A stretch of 64,000 nucleotides of DNA from Bacteroidota bacterium (GCA_016868815.1 VGFQ01000012.1:16028-80027), one strand, 5' to 3'; positions 9,891-20,389 are shown, counted from the stretch's first letter. The notes: generated from the sequence alone by a model not told the origin. Translations and numbers: made by a program.

Positions 9891-11009
9891 TCAATGCCTG
9901 CCTAATGGGAAGGTCCTGTAGCGTTTTCCCGGAAGGGCTTCCAACAGGCCTGATAATTCCAGCGCCAGCAGGGTCTTGGCAGCTGCCTGGGGAGTCATCT
10001 CTATTCGCTGGCAGAGTTCATCGATGTGTATTCCTTCTTGTTCCGTCACTGCACGCAGCAGAAGGCGTTCTTCTGGCTTTAACTCTGGGAAGAGTTGTGT
10101 CTGTATAGATGCCTTTTGGGGGGGGGGTACGTCCCAGTTCAGCAGTTGCACTAGGTCGCCAGCCTCTCTTACGAGGTGGGCGCGATGCTCCCGGATCAGG
10201 CGGTTGCATCCCTGACTTTTTGGATCACAGACCCTTCCTGGCAGTGCCAATACTTCACGATGATATCCATTGGCCAGGTCTGCCGTGATCATGCTGCCTC
10301 CTTTTTCGCCTGTCTCCACGACGACAACAGCATCTGAGATGGCGGCTACAATGCGGTTGCGTCTGGGAAAGTTCTGTGCGTCGGGCGGTGTATGGCTTCG
10401 GTATTCGGTAAGCAGTCCACCCTGTCGGGTCATCTCCCGTGCCAGTGGCTGGTTCACTGACGGATAGACCCTGTCTTGTCCATGGGCCATCACGCCGAGG
10501 GTCGCTAGGCCACATGTGAGTGCCTGGCGATGCGCCAAGGTGTCGATTCCATAAGCCAGCCCGCTGACGATCAATGGCTGAAAGTCGGCCAGTGCGTCGA
10601 TGAATCCCGTCAGCCAATCTTTGCCATAGGCGGTCGGTGCCCTGGTGCCTACGATGCTGATGGTTCGGGCTTCGTTGAGTGAGGCTTGGCCTTTGAAATA
10701 CAGGAGCACCGGCGCGTCCGGGCAGTGGAGTAATCGCCTGGGGTAGGAGGGATGTCCTTCTGCGACGGCCTCTACGCCGCTTTGTTGTAGGAATTGCAGC
10801 TCTTTTTCAGCCCGGCGTAAGTCCCGATAACCACGGATAGCGCTGGCCCTGACCGAACCGATGCCCGGTATCCGCTCCAGCTCGGACCGTCGGGCACGAA
10901 AGATTGCCTGTGCGGATCCAAGGTGTCGCAGCAATGCGCGGGCATGTACATCCCCGATCTGAGGGACGCACGTGAGGGCGATCAAGTGGAGCAGTTCTTC
11001 TGTTGGCAC
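9891..11009 (-). CDS. dprA: DNA-processing protein DprA
   Basis: SIVGTRAPTAYG, VSGLAYGIDTLAHRQAL, FPRRNRIVAAISDAVVVVE, C-terminal winged-helix segment. Confidence 0.97.
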   Translation of the reverse strand: MPTEELLHLIALTCVPQIGDVHARALLRHLGSAQAIFRARRSELERIPGIGSVRASAIRGYRDLRRAEKELQFLQQSGVEAVAEGHPSYPRRLLHCPDAPVLLYFKGQASLNEARTISIVGTRAPTAYGKDWLTGFIDALADFQPLIVSGLAYGIDTLAHRQALTCGLATLGVMAHGQDRVYPSVNQPLAREMTRQGGLLTEYRSHTPPDAQNFPRRNRIVAAISDAVVVVETGEKGGSMITADLANGYHREVLALPGRVCDPKSQGCNRLIREHRAHLVREAGDLVQLLNWDVPPPQKASIQTQLFPELKPEERLLLRAVTEQEGIHIDELCQRIEMTPQAAAKTLLALELSGLLEALPGKRYRTFPLGRH

Positions 11010-11098
11010 CCTGCAAAGTATGTTGTAGGGGAGGATGCCGGGAGGGCCATCCCACGATGGGGCGGGTTATTTTTCCCTGTGGGAAGGAGCAGAATTCC

Positions 11099-13018
11099 TT
11101 AGAACCCAAGTATGCGCAGTTCTGTGCGGCGGTTTCGGGCTCGACCTTCTACAGTCTGGTTGAGTGCGACGGGCCGAGATGCTCCATAGCCTTGTGCGGA
11201 GAGTCGTTCACGGCGCACCTGGCGGCTGGCCAGGTAGTCGACTACGGCCAGTGCCCTGCGTTGCGACAAGGCCAGGTTATCTGCGGTTGTGCCGACATCG
11301 TCTGTATGCCCTTCGATGCGCACCTGCAGGGTGGGGTTTTCCGTGAGCAGTTGCACCAGCAGGTCGAGCTCTGTCGTAGAGCTGGATGCCAGGAGTGAAG
11401 AGCCGGTGGGGAAGTAGATGTTTTTCAGTTCGATGACCGCGTCTTTTTCGATGGGTCGAAGGGGGATGTCGAGCAAGAAGGGTGTAGCAGGGGAGGTGAG
11501 GAGGGGGAAGGAACCTGAATGGAAGAGGTAGCCCTTGCGGCGGACATGGAAGCCGTAGGCGGCATTTGAGGGCAGCGTGATGAGGTAGTTCCCTTCTTCG
11601 TCAGTCTGTACCTGATGCAGAAGGCCGCCTTCGGCGAGGTCTGTCAGCTCCACGGAGGAGGGCAGACCTTGGCGAGTCTTTGCATCATAGACTCTGCCCT
11701 GCACCCATGTGGTGGCCTTAGGGGCGATGCCTGGACGCATCTGGAAGGAGTAGAGGTCCAGGCTGCCCCGGGAGTCGGTACGTTCGCTAGCAAAATAGCC
11801 TGTCCGCCCATCGGCTGCCACGATGAGGCTTCCTTCATTGCCGATGGTATTGATCGGGTATCCGAGGTTGTGGACGGTATCCCAGGTTCCATTCCATCCT
11901 CGGTGGGTTACGAAGAGGTCATCACCCCCATACCCAGGATGGGTGTCGGAGGTGAAATATAGGGTACGGCCGTCTGCATGCAGAAAGGGGCAGGATTCAT
12001 TGCCGGGCGTATTGACGGGGGCACCGAGATTTGTAGGCTCACCCCAGGTGCCGTTAGCAGTGCGTTGGCTTACCCATATGTCGTTCCCCCCCATTCCTCC
12101 GGCCCTGTTGCTGGCAAAGAAGAGGAAGCGTTTGTCGGGCGACAGAGAGGGCGCCGACTCCCAGGCCTCTGTGTTGACGAGTTCACCCAGGTTCTGAGGG
12201 CGGCTCCAGGAGCCTTGCCGGGTACGGTACGACATGTATAGATCGCAGCTACCCATCCCTTCCGGAAAGTTGCAGCCAGTGAATACTAGCCATTCGCCGT
12301 CTTGCGATATATTTTGTGCGCCTTCGTTCAAATTTGTATTGATGTTGCCACTCAGGCTTTGGGCTTGCGACCAAAGGCTATCTGCCTGGTGGGCGACGAG
12401 AAAGTCTTCGTCGACTCCGCGCAGCCTGCGGGTGAAGATGAGCGTCCTGCCATCGACGGTGAGGGAGGGGTAGTATTCAGGGAAGGTCGTGTTTACGCTG
12501 TCGCCTAGGTTCTTGGCGTCAAAGACATAGCCGGAGCTGGCCATGTGTTGGGCGAGACTGTCTCCCAGTTGAAAGCAGCGGCGTCGGTATTGCGCAGCCT
12601 TGCGGGCGCCTTCTTCTATGTCGGGGAATGCCAGAAAGCCGTCCAGTGCCCGCAGCGCCTCGGCAAACCGACCTGCACCACCCAGGTTGATGGCATAGGG
12701 CAGCCGGTACTCCCGGCAAAAAAGGCTGTCGAGGGCAAATGCCCGTTCATAGGATTGGACGGCAGCTGTAAAGTTGCGCAGCTCTCCCATCAGTCCTGCC
12801 TTGGTCAGCCAGGCTTCTACAAAGCCGGATTCCAGGGCGATGGCCTTCTCTGTGGTGGACAGTGAACCCCTGAAGTCTCCTTCGGCCGCCAGGCCCAACG
12901 CTTGCTCGTACAGTCCCCTGGCCTTGCGGCCTATCTGGGACGGTTGATATCCTTGGCCATGGAGAGTCGGGGCCAGCAGCAGGGCGGTACAGGCAATGAG
13001 GGGGATACGACGCTTCAT
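11099..13018 (-). CDS. OmpA family protein with TPR, PD40 propeller and carboxypeptidase-regulatory-like domains (PorE-like)
   Basis: Signal peptide MKRRIPLIACTALLLAP; TPR region; PD40 blades (YYPSLTVDGRTLIFTRR, SAPSLSPDKRFLFFASNR); VQGRVYDAKTRQGLPSSVEL; OmpA motif RIEGHTDDVGTTADNLALSQRRA. Confidence 0.87.
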   Translation of the reverse strand: MKRRIPLIACTALLLAPTLHGQGYQPSQIGRKARGLYEQALGLAAEGDFRGSLSTTEKAIALESGFVEAWLTKAGLMGELRNFTAAVQSYERAFALDSLFCREYRLPYAINLGGAGRFAEALRALDGFLAFPDIEEGARKAAQYRRRCFQLGDSLAQHMASSGYVFDAKNLGDSVNTTFPEYYPSLTVDGRTLIFTRRLRGVDEDFLVAHQADSLWSQAQSLSGNINTNLNEGAQNISQDGEWLVFTGCNFPEGMGSCDLYMSYRTRQGSWSRPQNLGELVNTEAWESAPSLSPDKRFLFFASNRAGGMGGNDIWVSQRTANGTWGEPTNLGAPVNTPGNESCPFLHADGRTLYFTSDTHPGYGGDDLFVTHRGWNGTWDTVHNLGYPINTIGNEGSLIVAADGRTGYFASERTDSRGSLDLYSFQMRPGIAPKATTWVQGRVYDAKTRQGLPSSVELTDLAEGGLLHQVQTDEEGNYLITLPSNAAYGFHVRRKGYLFHSGSFPLLTSPATPFLLDIPLRPIEKDAVIELKNIYFPTGSSLLASSSTTELDLLVQLLTENPTLQVRIEGHTDDVGTTADNLALSQRRALAVVDYLASRQVRRERLSAQGYGASRPVALNQTVEGRARNRRTELRILGF

Positions 13019-13058
13019 GAGGTGGGGGTTGCCAGACTGTCCACGAGGCAATGGTTCC

Positions 13059-13706
13059 TCAAGGTATATGGATGTATTTGTGCATCTGAAGGGACAGGCG
13101 CCAGCGGGGATGGGATTGGATATACTCCAGCATGACGGGCAGGAGTAGGTCTTTTCGGCTCCATTCCGGTTGTAGGAACAGTTGGCAGTCGCCCTGCACG
13201 GCCAATGCCTGCTGCTCCGCCCATGCCAGATCTGAGCGGTGGTAGACGACAACTTTCAGTTCATTGGCAACCGGAAAGACAGCTGGCAGCGGGGCTTTGA
13301 ATTTCTTGGGAGATAGGCATACCCAGTCCCACGCTCCAGTCAAAGGATGGGAACCCGAAGTCTCCAGGTGGGTGCGGATGCCTGCGAGTTGTAAGGTTTC
13401 TGTCAGGCTTAGCAAGTCATGCATGAGGGGCTCGCCTCCGGTGATGACAGCCGTGGTGGCGGGGCTTGCCTGTACGATGGCCATGAGTTCTTCGACGGTG
13501 CGGCCTGGATGTCGTTCTGCATCCCAGCTTTCTTTCACATCACACCATACGCAGCCTACGTCGCATCCTGCAAGTCGGATGAAATAGGCAGCCCTGCCAG
13601 TGTGTGCGCCTTCCCCTTGTAGGGTGTAGAAATGCTCCATCACCGGAAGGCGGCGTTGGAGTGCTACAGGGCTCTGTGTTTGCAGCATATCCAGAGAGGT
13701 GCTCAT
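13059..13706 (-). CDS. queE: 7-carboxy-7-deazaguanine synthase
   Basis: HFYTLQGEGAHTGRAAYFIRLAGCDVGCVWCDVKESW (radical SAM, short Cys spacing), TGGEPLMHD. Confidence 0.93.
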   Translation of the reverse strand: MSTSLDMLQTQSPVALQRRLPVMEHFYTLQGEGAHTGRAAYFIRLAGCDVGCVWCDVKESWDAERHPGRTVEELMAIVQASPATTAVITGGEPLMHDLLSLTETLQLAGIRTHLETSGSHPLTGAWDWVCLSPKKFKAPLPAVFPVANELKVVVYHRSDLAWAEQQALAVQGDCQLFLQPEWSRKDLLLPVMLEYIQSHPRWRLSLQMHKYIHIP

Positions 13707-13743
13707 GGTTTAGGGGTGCCGGCAGCTTGGGGCGGCCTGTGTA

Positions 13744-14622
13744 TTAAGTCTTTTTGTGGGTGCAGGAATACCAGGTGTTTTTGAGTAGGGCGGCAATCGT
13801 CATAGGTCCGACGCCGCCGGGTACGGGGGTGATGTAGCTGCAACGAGGCGCGACAGACTCGAAGTCGACGTCGCCCCGGATGGCGAAGCCTGCCTTTCTG
13901 TTGGCATCCGGTACTCTGGTGATGCCTACGTCGACCACGACGGCCCCTTCTTTCACCATGTCGGAGCGAAGGAAGCCGGGTTGCCCCAGGGCGGCAATGA
14001 TAATGTCTGCCTGCAGGCAGATGGCAGGCAGGTGTAGTGTGTGCGAATGGCAAAGGGTCACGCTGCAGTTGCCAGGGTAATCATTGCGGCTGAGCAGGAT
14101 GCTCATCGGGCGACCGACGATGTGACTGCGTCCAATCACCACGGCATGTCGTCCTTTTGTCTGTATCTGGTAGTGCTCCATCAGTAGCAGGATGCCATAG
14201 GGTGTAGCTGGCAGAAAGGATGGCAGTCCCAGGGCCATGCGGCCCATCGACTCGGGATGAAAGCCATCCACATCTTTTTCCACCCGGATGGTTTCTATGA
14301 CTTTATGCTCTGAGATATGTGCAGGAAGGGGTAATTGCACCAGGATGCCATCTACCTCCGGATCCTGATTGAATGCTTCTATCCGATGGAGGAGTACAGC
14401 TTCAGGGAGGTCTCCTGGCAGCTGCAGCAGCGTGGAACGAAAGCCGACTTCCTCACAGGCTTTCACCTTGGATGCCACGTAGGTCTGGCTGGCCCCATTA
14501 TCTCCGACCAGGATGGCCGCCAGATGCGGTGTCTTTCCACCTCCGCGGAGGTGATTTTCCACGCTGGCAGCTAGGCTATCCTTCACCGACTTGGATACGA
14601 GTTTCCCGTCCAACAATTGCAT
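13744..14622 (-). CDS. folD: Bifunctional methylenetetrahydrofolate dehydrogenase/cyclohydrolase
   Basis: [64 protein letters not shown]. Confidence 0.97.
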   Translation of the reverse strand: MQLLDGKLVSKSVKDSLAASVENHLRGGGKTPHLAAILVGDNGASQTYVASKVKACEEVGFRSTLLQLPGDLPEAVLLHRIEAFNQDPEVDGILVQLPLPAHISEHKVIETIRVEKDVDGFHPESMGRMALGLPSFLPATPYGILLLMEHYQIQTKGRHAVVIGRSHIVGRPMSILLSRNDYPGNCSVTLCHSHTLHLPAICLQADIIIAALGQPGFLRSDMVKEGAVVVDVGITRVPDANRKAGFAIRGDVDFESVAPRCSYITPVPGGVGPMTIAALLKNTWYSCTHKKT

Positions 14623-14694
14623 AGTGCAAAGGTATCGACGTGGAAAATGCATGCCAAATGCGTGGATACAAGCAGGGAAGCTCCTCGGTAAGGT

Positions 14695-15537
14695 TTGAGT
14701 TTTGCAAGGATGCGTCAGATGGTTGTGATGTTTCTCATTGGTGCTGCTGCCGGGCTGCCTGTCATAGGGCAGGGGCTATCCTCCCTTACACTGTTTGGGC
14801 ACCCTTCGACGGCTGCGGTAGCTGATATGCCTGCAGATGCTTTTGGTGTGGCGGCGCAGCTCGGGGCGAGGGGAGCAGAGAAGGGGGTGATGGCAGGCCT
14901 TCGGTGTGTGCGGCTGGCGGTGGAGGGGGCCCCTTCGATTGTACAGGGGGTCTTGGCCTGGCAAGTGGGTACTGGTACTGGCGTTCTGCAGGCCTGGCAT
15001 GCTGGTCAACCCGACTTGCGCGAGCATTCCGCCTTGCTATCCTATAGCTTGCCTTTGACCACTTCCTTGCATACGGGCCTTGGCCTTGGCTATGCCCGAC
15101 AGCGTACACCCCTACACCCTTCTTGGCAGCGCCTGCAGGTGCAATGGGGAGCTGTCTGCCGCGTGTATGGCGGACTCCGGATGTCTATACGGGTAGCGTT
15201 ATTCCCTCCGTTGGTTTCCGCTCATCCCGTCTTCCCACTGCCTGTTGCCATGGCTGCAGGGCTAGGGTATACGTTCTCTCCACAGCTGGCGTTGGCAGCC
15301 GAGCTGTTGCGTGAAGGTGGGCGTGTTCCTGTGCTGACGCCCGTCTTGTACTATCGACCGGCTCCTTCTGTGACGCTTCGTGTTGGCGTTCGGACCGACA
15401 ATGGTAGTTTTTCGCTCACCATAGCCTATCGCTTTCGGCGGTTCGGGATCGACGTCGGTGGCCGGCAGGTCGGGCTGCTGGGATGGTGTGGCGATCTCGC
15501 TCTGGATTGGCGGCCGGAGGAAACAGCTGCTTTATGA
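14695..15537 (+). CDS. Hypothetical exported, beta-barrel-like protein
   Basis: Hydrophobic N-terminus; alternating beta-strand pattern ([44 protein letters not shown]). ATGA overlap with the next gene. Confidence 0.5.
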   Translation: MSFARMRQMVVMFLIGAAAGLPVIGQGLSSLTLFGHPSTAAVADMPADAFGVAAQLGARGAEKGVMAGLRCVRLAVEGAPSIVQGVLAWQVGTGTGVLQAWHAGQPDLREHSALLSYSLPLTTSLHTGLGLGYARQRTPLHPSWQRLQVQWGAVCRVYGGLRMSIRVALFPPLVSAHPVFPLPVAMAAGLGYTFSPQLALAAELLREGGRVPVLTPVLYYRPAPSVTLRVGVRTDNGSFSLTIAYRFRRFGIDVGGRQVGLLGWCGDLALDWRPEETAAL

Positions 15538-17579
15538 TACGGCGCTTGTCCATCGGCTTCTTTTTTGTAGTTGTTATCACTGCCTGCTTGCAGGGTCAGG
15601 AGACGGTTCACCTGGAAGAGCATCTGCAGGAGCGCGTTGCCTCCCTCTCTGAAGAAGAGGGCCTGGCGGATGGCGGGCAGGATTGGGAACGGTTGATGCG
15701 TCTACGCCGTCGTCTCGACCTCAATCGCATCGATCCTGTCGAGATGGGAGACCTGTTGGGTCTGACTCCTTTACAGGTACAGGCATTCGAAAGCTATCGA
15801 AGGCTTGTCGGTCCAATGGTAGATGGATTGGAGTTGCAGGCAGTCCCGGGCTGGGACGAGGCAACCGTCCGGAGGGTTCTTCCCTGGGTCTATGTCGCAG
15901 CGCATCCCTCTCTGCCCACACTGCTGCACAACCAATGGCAGGCAGGAGTGCATACCATTCTATGCCAATCCAGCCTGCAGTCGTCCCATCTGCAGGAGCA
16001 AAAAGAAGCCGTTCAGCGCGGGCAACCATTTCTGGGCAGTCCGGTGCGCCTACTCTTGCGCTATGGTTTTGTGTATGACCGGAAAATCCGTTGGGGGATC
16101 ACGCTGGAAAAAGATCCCGGTGAGCCGCTACTAGCCCAAAAGCCCGCAGCAGGCTTCGACATGCTGGCGGCTCATGTGGCATGGAAGGGGTCTGGGGTCA
16201 TTCGGACACTGGTGCTGGGCGACTTCCAGGTGAATTTGGGCCAAGGGTTGGTCATGTGGCAGGGGATGGCATACCGAAAAACCTCCGACGCCATGCTGAT
16301 CATGCGGCAAGGAGAGGTTTTCAGGCCCCATACCGGCACGGATGAACTTCGCTTTCAGCGGGGGTTTGCCCTGGAAGTGGGCAGGGGACGCTGGCAGCTT
16401 GCTATGTTTGCCTCCACACGTGGCCTCGATGCACATCGGGTGACCGATACCGGGAGCGGACAGCCTGCCTATGTCAGTTCTCTGCTGACGACAGGACTTC
16501 ATCGAACTCCCCGGGAACTGCAGCAGCGGCAAGCCCTTGGACTGTCAGGCATAGGGGGCAGACTGACCTATCATCATAGACGGGGGCGCATCGCATTCAA
16601 TGGATGGGGTGGACGGTATAGCCTACCATGGAGAAAGGAGCCTTCGATGTACAACCTCTTTGCTATGTCTGGTCTGCATTTTTCAAATATGTCTGCAGAG
16701 GTTGGCTATTCTCTCCACAACATGTATCTCTTCGGCGAGGTTGCTGTAAACGGTTGCGGGGGTGTGGCGTATATACAGGGAGCAATGGCCAGCCTGCATC
16801 CCCGGCTGGACTTGGCATGGCTGCACCGTAGGATATCCCCCCGCTACCATACCCTTTATGGGAATGCATTCACTGAAGGCGCAGAGCCGACGAATGAAGT
16901 AGGCAGTTACCTGGGTATCAGCCTCCGGCTGCCCTTGGGCTGTAAGGTAGATGCTTGGCTGGATGCTTTCCGTTTTCCATGGCTTAGATATCAGGTTGAC
17001 AGGCCTTCCAGGGGCCAGTCTGCACTCCTCCAAGTATCCTGGTTGCCTGACAAACGGACAGACATTTTCCTGCGATGGATGCGCGAATCCAAAGGTCAGC
17101 ACGCTGTCGGGGTGTCGGGCCCGATGAGGGAAGTGCTAGCCTTTACCCGGTCTGCCATGCGCTTCCAGTACAGCCATCGGCCCGGACCTGCCTGGCTGGT
17201 TCGGGTGCGAGTCGAAGGCACCACAGTGCGGGCGGGGCAGATGCCGGAACATGGATTCGCAAGCCATCTGGACCTCCAGTACCGACCCATCTCATGTCGT
17301 TGGCGCTGGATGGCGCGCCTGGCATATTACGAGACAGGTGGCTATTCCTCACGCATCTATGGCTTTGAAAATGACGTGCCGTATCGCAATGTGCAGTCTG
17401 TCTACCATGGCAGAGGCTTTCGTTGCTATGGTATTGCCGAATGGAGAGGTGGGCGACAGATTTCCTGTGCGGCCAAATGGGGTATAACGCTGCGGGGAAA
17501 GACACAAGGGATGGATATCCGCGTTCAGATGCTTTTAGTACTCGGGTCAGAGGGCGGCGCAGTTGCCAGACGGGATTAG
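15534..17579 (+). CDS. Helix-hairpin-helix domain protein with outer-membrane barrel-like C-terminal region
   Basis: Signal peptide [25 protein letters not shown]-like LDLNRIDPVEMGDLLGLTPLQVQAFESYRRLVGPMVDGLELQAVPGWDEATVRRVLPWV; long beta-rich C-terminal region. Confidence 0.7.
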   Translation: MIRRLSIGFFFVVVITACLQGQETVHLEEHLQERVASLSEEEGLADGGQDWERLMRLRRRLDLNRIDPVEMGDLLGLTPLQVQAFESYRRLVGPMVDGLELQAVPGWDEATVRRVLPWVYVAAHPSLPTLLHNQWQAGVHTILCQSSLQSSHLQEQKEAVQRGQPFLGSPVRLLLRYGFVYDRKIRWGITLEKDPGEPLLAQKPAAGFDMLAAHVAWKGSGVIRTLVLGDFQVNLGQGLVMWQGMAYRKTSDAMLIMRQGEVFRPHTGTDELRFQRGFALEVGRGRWQLAMFASTRGLDAHRVTDTGSGQPAYVSSLLTTGLHRTPRELQQRQALGLSGIGGRLTYHHRRGRIAFNGWGGRYSLPWRKEPSMYNLFAMSGLHFSNMSAEVGYSLHNMYLFGEVAVNGCGGVAYIQGAMASLHPRLDLAWLHRRISPRYHTLYGNAFTEGAEPTNEVGSYLGISLRLPLGCKVDAWLDAFRFPWLRYQVDRPSRGQSALLQVSWLPDKRTDIFLRWMRESKGQHAVGVSGPMREVLAFTRSAMRFQYSHRPGPAWLVRVRVEGTTVRAGQMPEHGFASHLDLQYRPISCRWRWMARLAYYETGGYSSRIYGFENDVPYRNVQSVYHGRGFRCYGIAEWRGGRQISCAAKWGITLRGKTQGMDIRVQMLLVLGSEGGAVARRD

Positions 17580-17884
17580 GCCTGTGCGGTGGGGCCACCG
17601 AAGTGCAAGGGGAGTTGAACTTCGCCGATATCTTTGATGGCACCGTTCACCTGCTCATATTTTTCAATATTGTCGGCCAACGCATTCATGAGGCGTTTTG
17701 TATGCTGAGGTGTCAGGATGAGGCGTGCCTTCACACGGCTTTTGGGCGTGCCGGGCATAACATTGACGAAGTCGAGCACGAATTCTGAATGGCTATGTGT
17801 GATGATAGCCAGGTTGGCATACTGTCCTTCCGCAATGTCTTCAGATATTTCTATGTTCAGCTGATTGGGATCCTGATCTGCCAT
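17576..17884 (-). CDS. DUF3467 domain-containing protein
   Basis: MADQDPNQLNIEISEDIAEGQYANLAIITHSHSEFVLDFVNVMPGTPKSRVKARLILTPQHTKRLMNAL. Confidence 0.85.
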   Translation of the reverse strand: MADQDPNQLNIEISEDIAEGQYANLAIITHSHSEFVLDFVNVMPGTPKSRVKARLILTPQHTKRLMNALADNIEKYEQVNGAIKDIGEVQLPLHFGGPTAQA

Positions 17885-17927
17885 GGGTTTCATGTTGGCT
17901 GCCAAAGGTAGGATAATTGTCCTTCCA

Positions 17928-18626
17928 TCATAGCATGGCGTTGTCAGCAAAGCTGTAGAATCCTTCATTTCCAACAATGATATGGTCTAGCAGCCTGATG
18001 TCAAAGAAACGGGCAGCCTCCCGCACTTTTTGGGTGAGCTCTTTGTCGGTTTGGCTGGGTTCTAGCCTGTCAGAGGGGTGATTATGGCAGAGGATGATAC
18101 CCGTGGCTTCTTCTTCCAGCGCCTTCTTCATGATCAGACGGATGTCTACAATGGTTGCGGTGATGCCGCCCGAGCTAATCACCTCTACATGCAGGATCCG
18201 ATTCCCTTGGTTCAGATACACAACTGCAAAGACTTCTTGGCTTAAGTCTCGGAACCTTGCCTGCAGGTATTGACCGATATCCCCGCTGCCATTGACCTGC
18301 TGGCGCGGCAGGCAGGCAGCAGCCATCCTTCTACGACCCAGTTCCAGGGCCGCTGCAACAGCCAGTGCCCTGGCCCAGCCCATGCCACTTATCTTGCTGA
18401 GGTCGGTTACCGAGCGCCTTCCCAGTTCCGCCAGACTCTCCTTGCTATGCGACAATAGCGATCTACATAACCCCAGAGACTGGGGGTCTGGATTTCCTGG
18501 CTGCAAAACGATGCACAGCAGTTCTGCATCGGAGAGGGCGGAAGGCCCGAGGATACGAAAGCGCACCCTCGGATCATCTGAAGCCTCCCAGGCCCGTTGC
18601 ATCCTATGACTCCCTTCATCCGTCAT
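17928..18626 (-). CDS. radC: RadC family (JAB/MPN domain) protein
   Basis: LSDAELLCIVLQPG; HHH-like region; HNHPSDRLEPSQTDKELTQKV; LLDHIIVGNEGFYSF. Confidence 0.92.
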   Translation of the reverse strand: MTDEGSHRMQRAWEASDDPRVRFRILGPSALSDAELLCIVLQPGNPDPQSLGLCRSLLSHSKESLAELGRRSVTDLSKISGMGWARALAVAAALELGRRRMAAACLPRQQVNGSGDIGQYLQARFRDLSQEVFAVVYLNQGNRILHVEVISSGGITATIVDIRLIMKKALEEEATGIILCHNHPSDRLEPSQTDKELTQKVREAARFFDIRLLDHIIVGNEGFYSFADNAML

Positions 18627-18735
18627 GCCTTGGCACCCAGCTTTCTCTGGGAGGTGGATGTGTTTTGAAATGTGGGTTATTTGAGTATTTCCGTTACCAC
18701 CCATTTGATACCTTCACCGTTCATTCCACAAACAC

Positions 18736-19695
18736 ATGGAACGTATTGGACCATCGATTAAAATTTTTTCCGGCACAAATTCCCGCTACCTCGCAGAGCG
18801 GATTGCAACGGAGTTGGGCACAACCCTGGGAAAGATCTCCATCCAACATTTCAGCGATGGGGAGATCTCTCCCACGTACCTCGAAAGTATCCGCGGCGAT
18901 TATGTTTTCCTTGTGCAAAGCACGTTTTCCCCCAGTGATAACCTCATGGAACTGCTGTTGATGATCGATGCAGCCCGGAGGGCTTCTGCGAATAAGATCA
19001 TCGCTGTCATCCCCTATTATGGGTATGCGCGTCAAGACCGAAAGGACAAGCCCCGGGTGGCCATCGGGTCGAAACTGGTGGCCAACCTGCTTACCGCGGC
19101 CGGGGCGGACCGTGTCATCACCATGGACCTCCATGCCCCCCAGATCCAGGGATATTTCGACATTCCCGTCGATCATCTCGACAGTTCAGCCATTTTCATC
19201 CCATATATTCAGAATCTTGGCTTAAAAAACCTTACTTTCGCGGCCCCAGACGTGGGAAGTGCGAATCGCATTCGAGAAATGGCCAGCTACTTCAACGTGG
19301 AAATGGTCATCTGCGACAAGCACCGGAAGCGTGCCAACGAGATCGCTAGCATGGTCGTGATTGGAGATGTGACGGACAGGGATGTAGTGATCATCGATGA
19401 CATATGCGATACGGCGGGGACTTTGACAAAGGCGGCCCGGCTCCTTAAAGATAAAGGTGCTGCCAGCGTCCGGGCGGCGATCACACACCCTGTCCTCAGC
19501 GGCAATGCCTATGCCAACATAGAGGCAAGCGTCCTGAAGGAACTCGTCGTGTGCGACACGATACCGCTCCGAGGACATTCTGCCAAGCTGCACCAGCTGG
19601 GTGTAGCCGGGTTGTTTGCCACGGCCATCCGCAACTCCTATGAAAACAAAAGCATCGCCAGCCTCTTCTTACACTCTCAGATGAAGAACAAGTGA
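18736..19695 (+). CDS. prs: Ribose-phosphate pyrophosphokinase
   Basis: KIFSGTNSRYLAERIA, HFSDGEI, YYGYARQDRKDKPR, VVIIDDICDTAGTL (PRPP-binding). Confidence 0.97.
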   Translation: MERIGPSIKIFSGTNSRYLAERIATELGTTLGKISIQHFSDGEISPTYLESIRGDYVFLVQSTFSPSDNLMELLLMIDAARRASANKIIAVIPYYGYARQDRKDKPRVAIGSKLVANLLTAAGADRVITMDLHAPQIQGYFDIPVDHLDSSAIFIPYIQNLGLKNLTFAAPDVGSANRIREMASYFNVEMVICDKHRKRANEIASMVVIGDVTDRDVVIIDDICDTAGTLTKAARLLKDKGAASVRAAITHPVLSGNAYANIEASVLKELVVCDTIPLRGHSAKLHQLGVAGLFATAIRNSYENKSIASLFLHSQMKNK

Positions 19696-19732
19696 TGCGC
19701 ATTAAACATCGTAAATCCGTTAATTATATACA

Positions 19733-20320
19733 ATGAAAAGTGTTACCATCGAAGGACAACTGAGGACCGCAACGGGCAAGTCAGCCACCCGCCAATTGCG
19801 CTCTCAGGATTTAGTGCCCGGTGTTATCTACGGGGGTGCCAAAGAAATTAACTTTTACGCCTCAGCCGCGGCCTTCAAGCCGCTGATCTACACGCCGGAC
19901 TTCCAGCTTGCCGAGGTTGTGATCGAAGGACAATCCTATACCTGTATCCTCAAAGATCTGCAGTTCGATAAGGTCTCCGACCGACTCGACCATGTCGACC
20001 TCCTGGAGCTGGTGGAAGACAAAAAGGTCACAGCTGACATCCCGGTGAAATATGTAGGTACCTCCGTGGGTGTAAAGGACGGCGGTAAGCTGGTGACCAA
20101 GATGAAATCGCTGAAGGTGAAGACTCTTCCCAAATACCTTCGGGAAAACATCGAGGTGGACATCACCAACCTCGATCTGAACGGGAACATCCGGGTGGAA
20201 GACGTGAAAGTGGAGCATTATGAGATCCTCAACTCGCCCCGCATCCCCATGGCCTCCGTGACGATGACCCGTCAATTGAAGCAAGAAGAGGCTGCTGCCA
20301 GCAAGACTCCCGCCAAATAG
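19733..20320 (+). CDS. rplY: 50S ribosomal protein L25/Ctc
   Basis: TIEGQLRTATGKSATRQLRSQDLVPGVIYGG; HVDLLELVEDKKV. Lies between prs and pth. Confidence 0.93.
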   Translation: MKSVTIEGQLRTATGKSATRQLRSQDLVPGVIYGGAKEINFYASAAAFKPLIYTPDFQLAEVVIEGQSYTCILKDLQFDKVSDRLDHVDLLELVEDKKVTADIPVKYVGTSVGVKDGGKLVTKMKSLKVKTLPKYLRENIEVDITNLDLNGNIRVEDVKVEHYEILNSPRIPMASVTMTRQLKQEEAAASKTPAK

Positions 20321-20389
20321 TAAAACCGTAAGGCCTTCGGCTACTCGCCTGGGGTTGGATGAGACAGAGCCCATCTGCCATCCCATCTT

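Noticed and set aside
9891-18626. A complete natural-competence island (dprA, HHH protein, radC)
   Set aside because: comEC, comF and type IV pilus genes are absent and housekeeping genes intervene; only the individual HHH-protein observation is kept.
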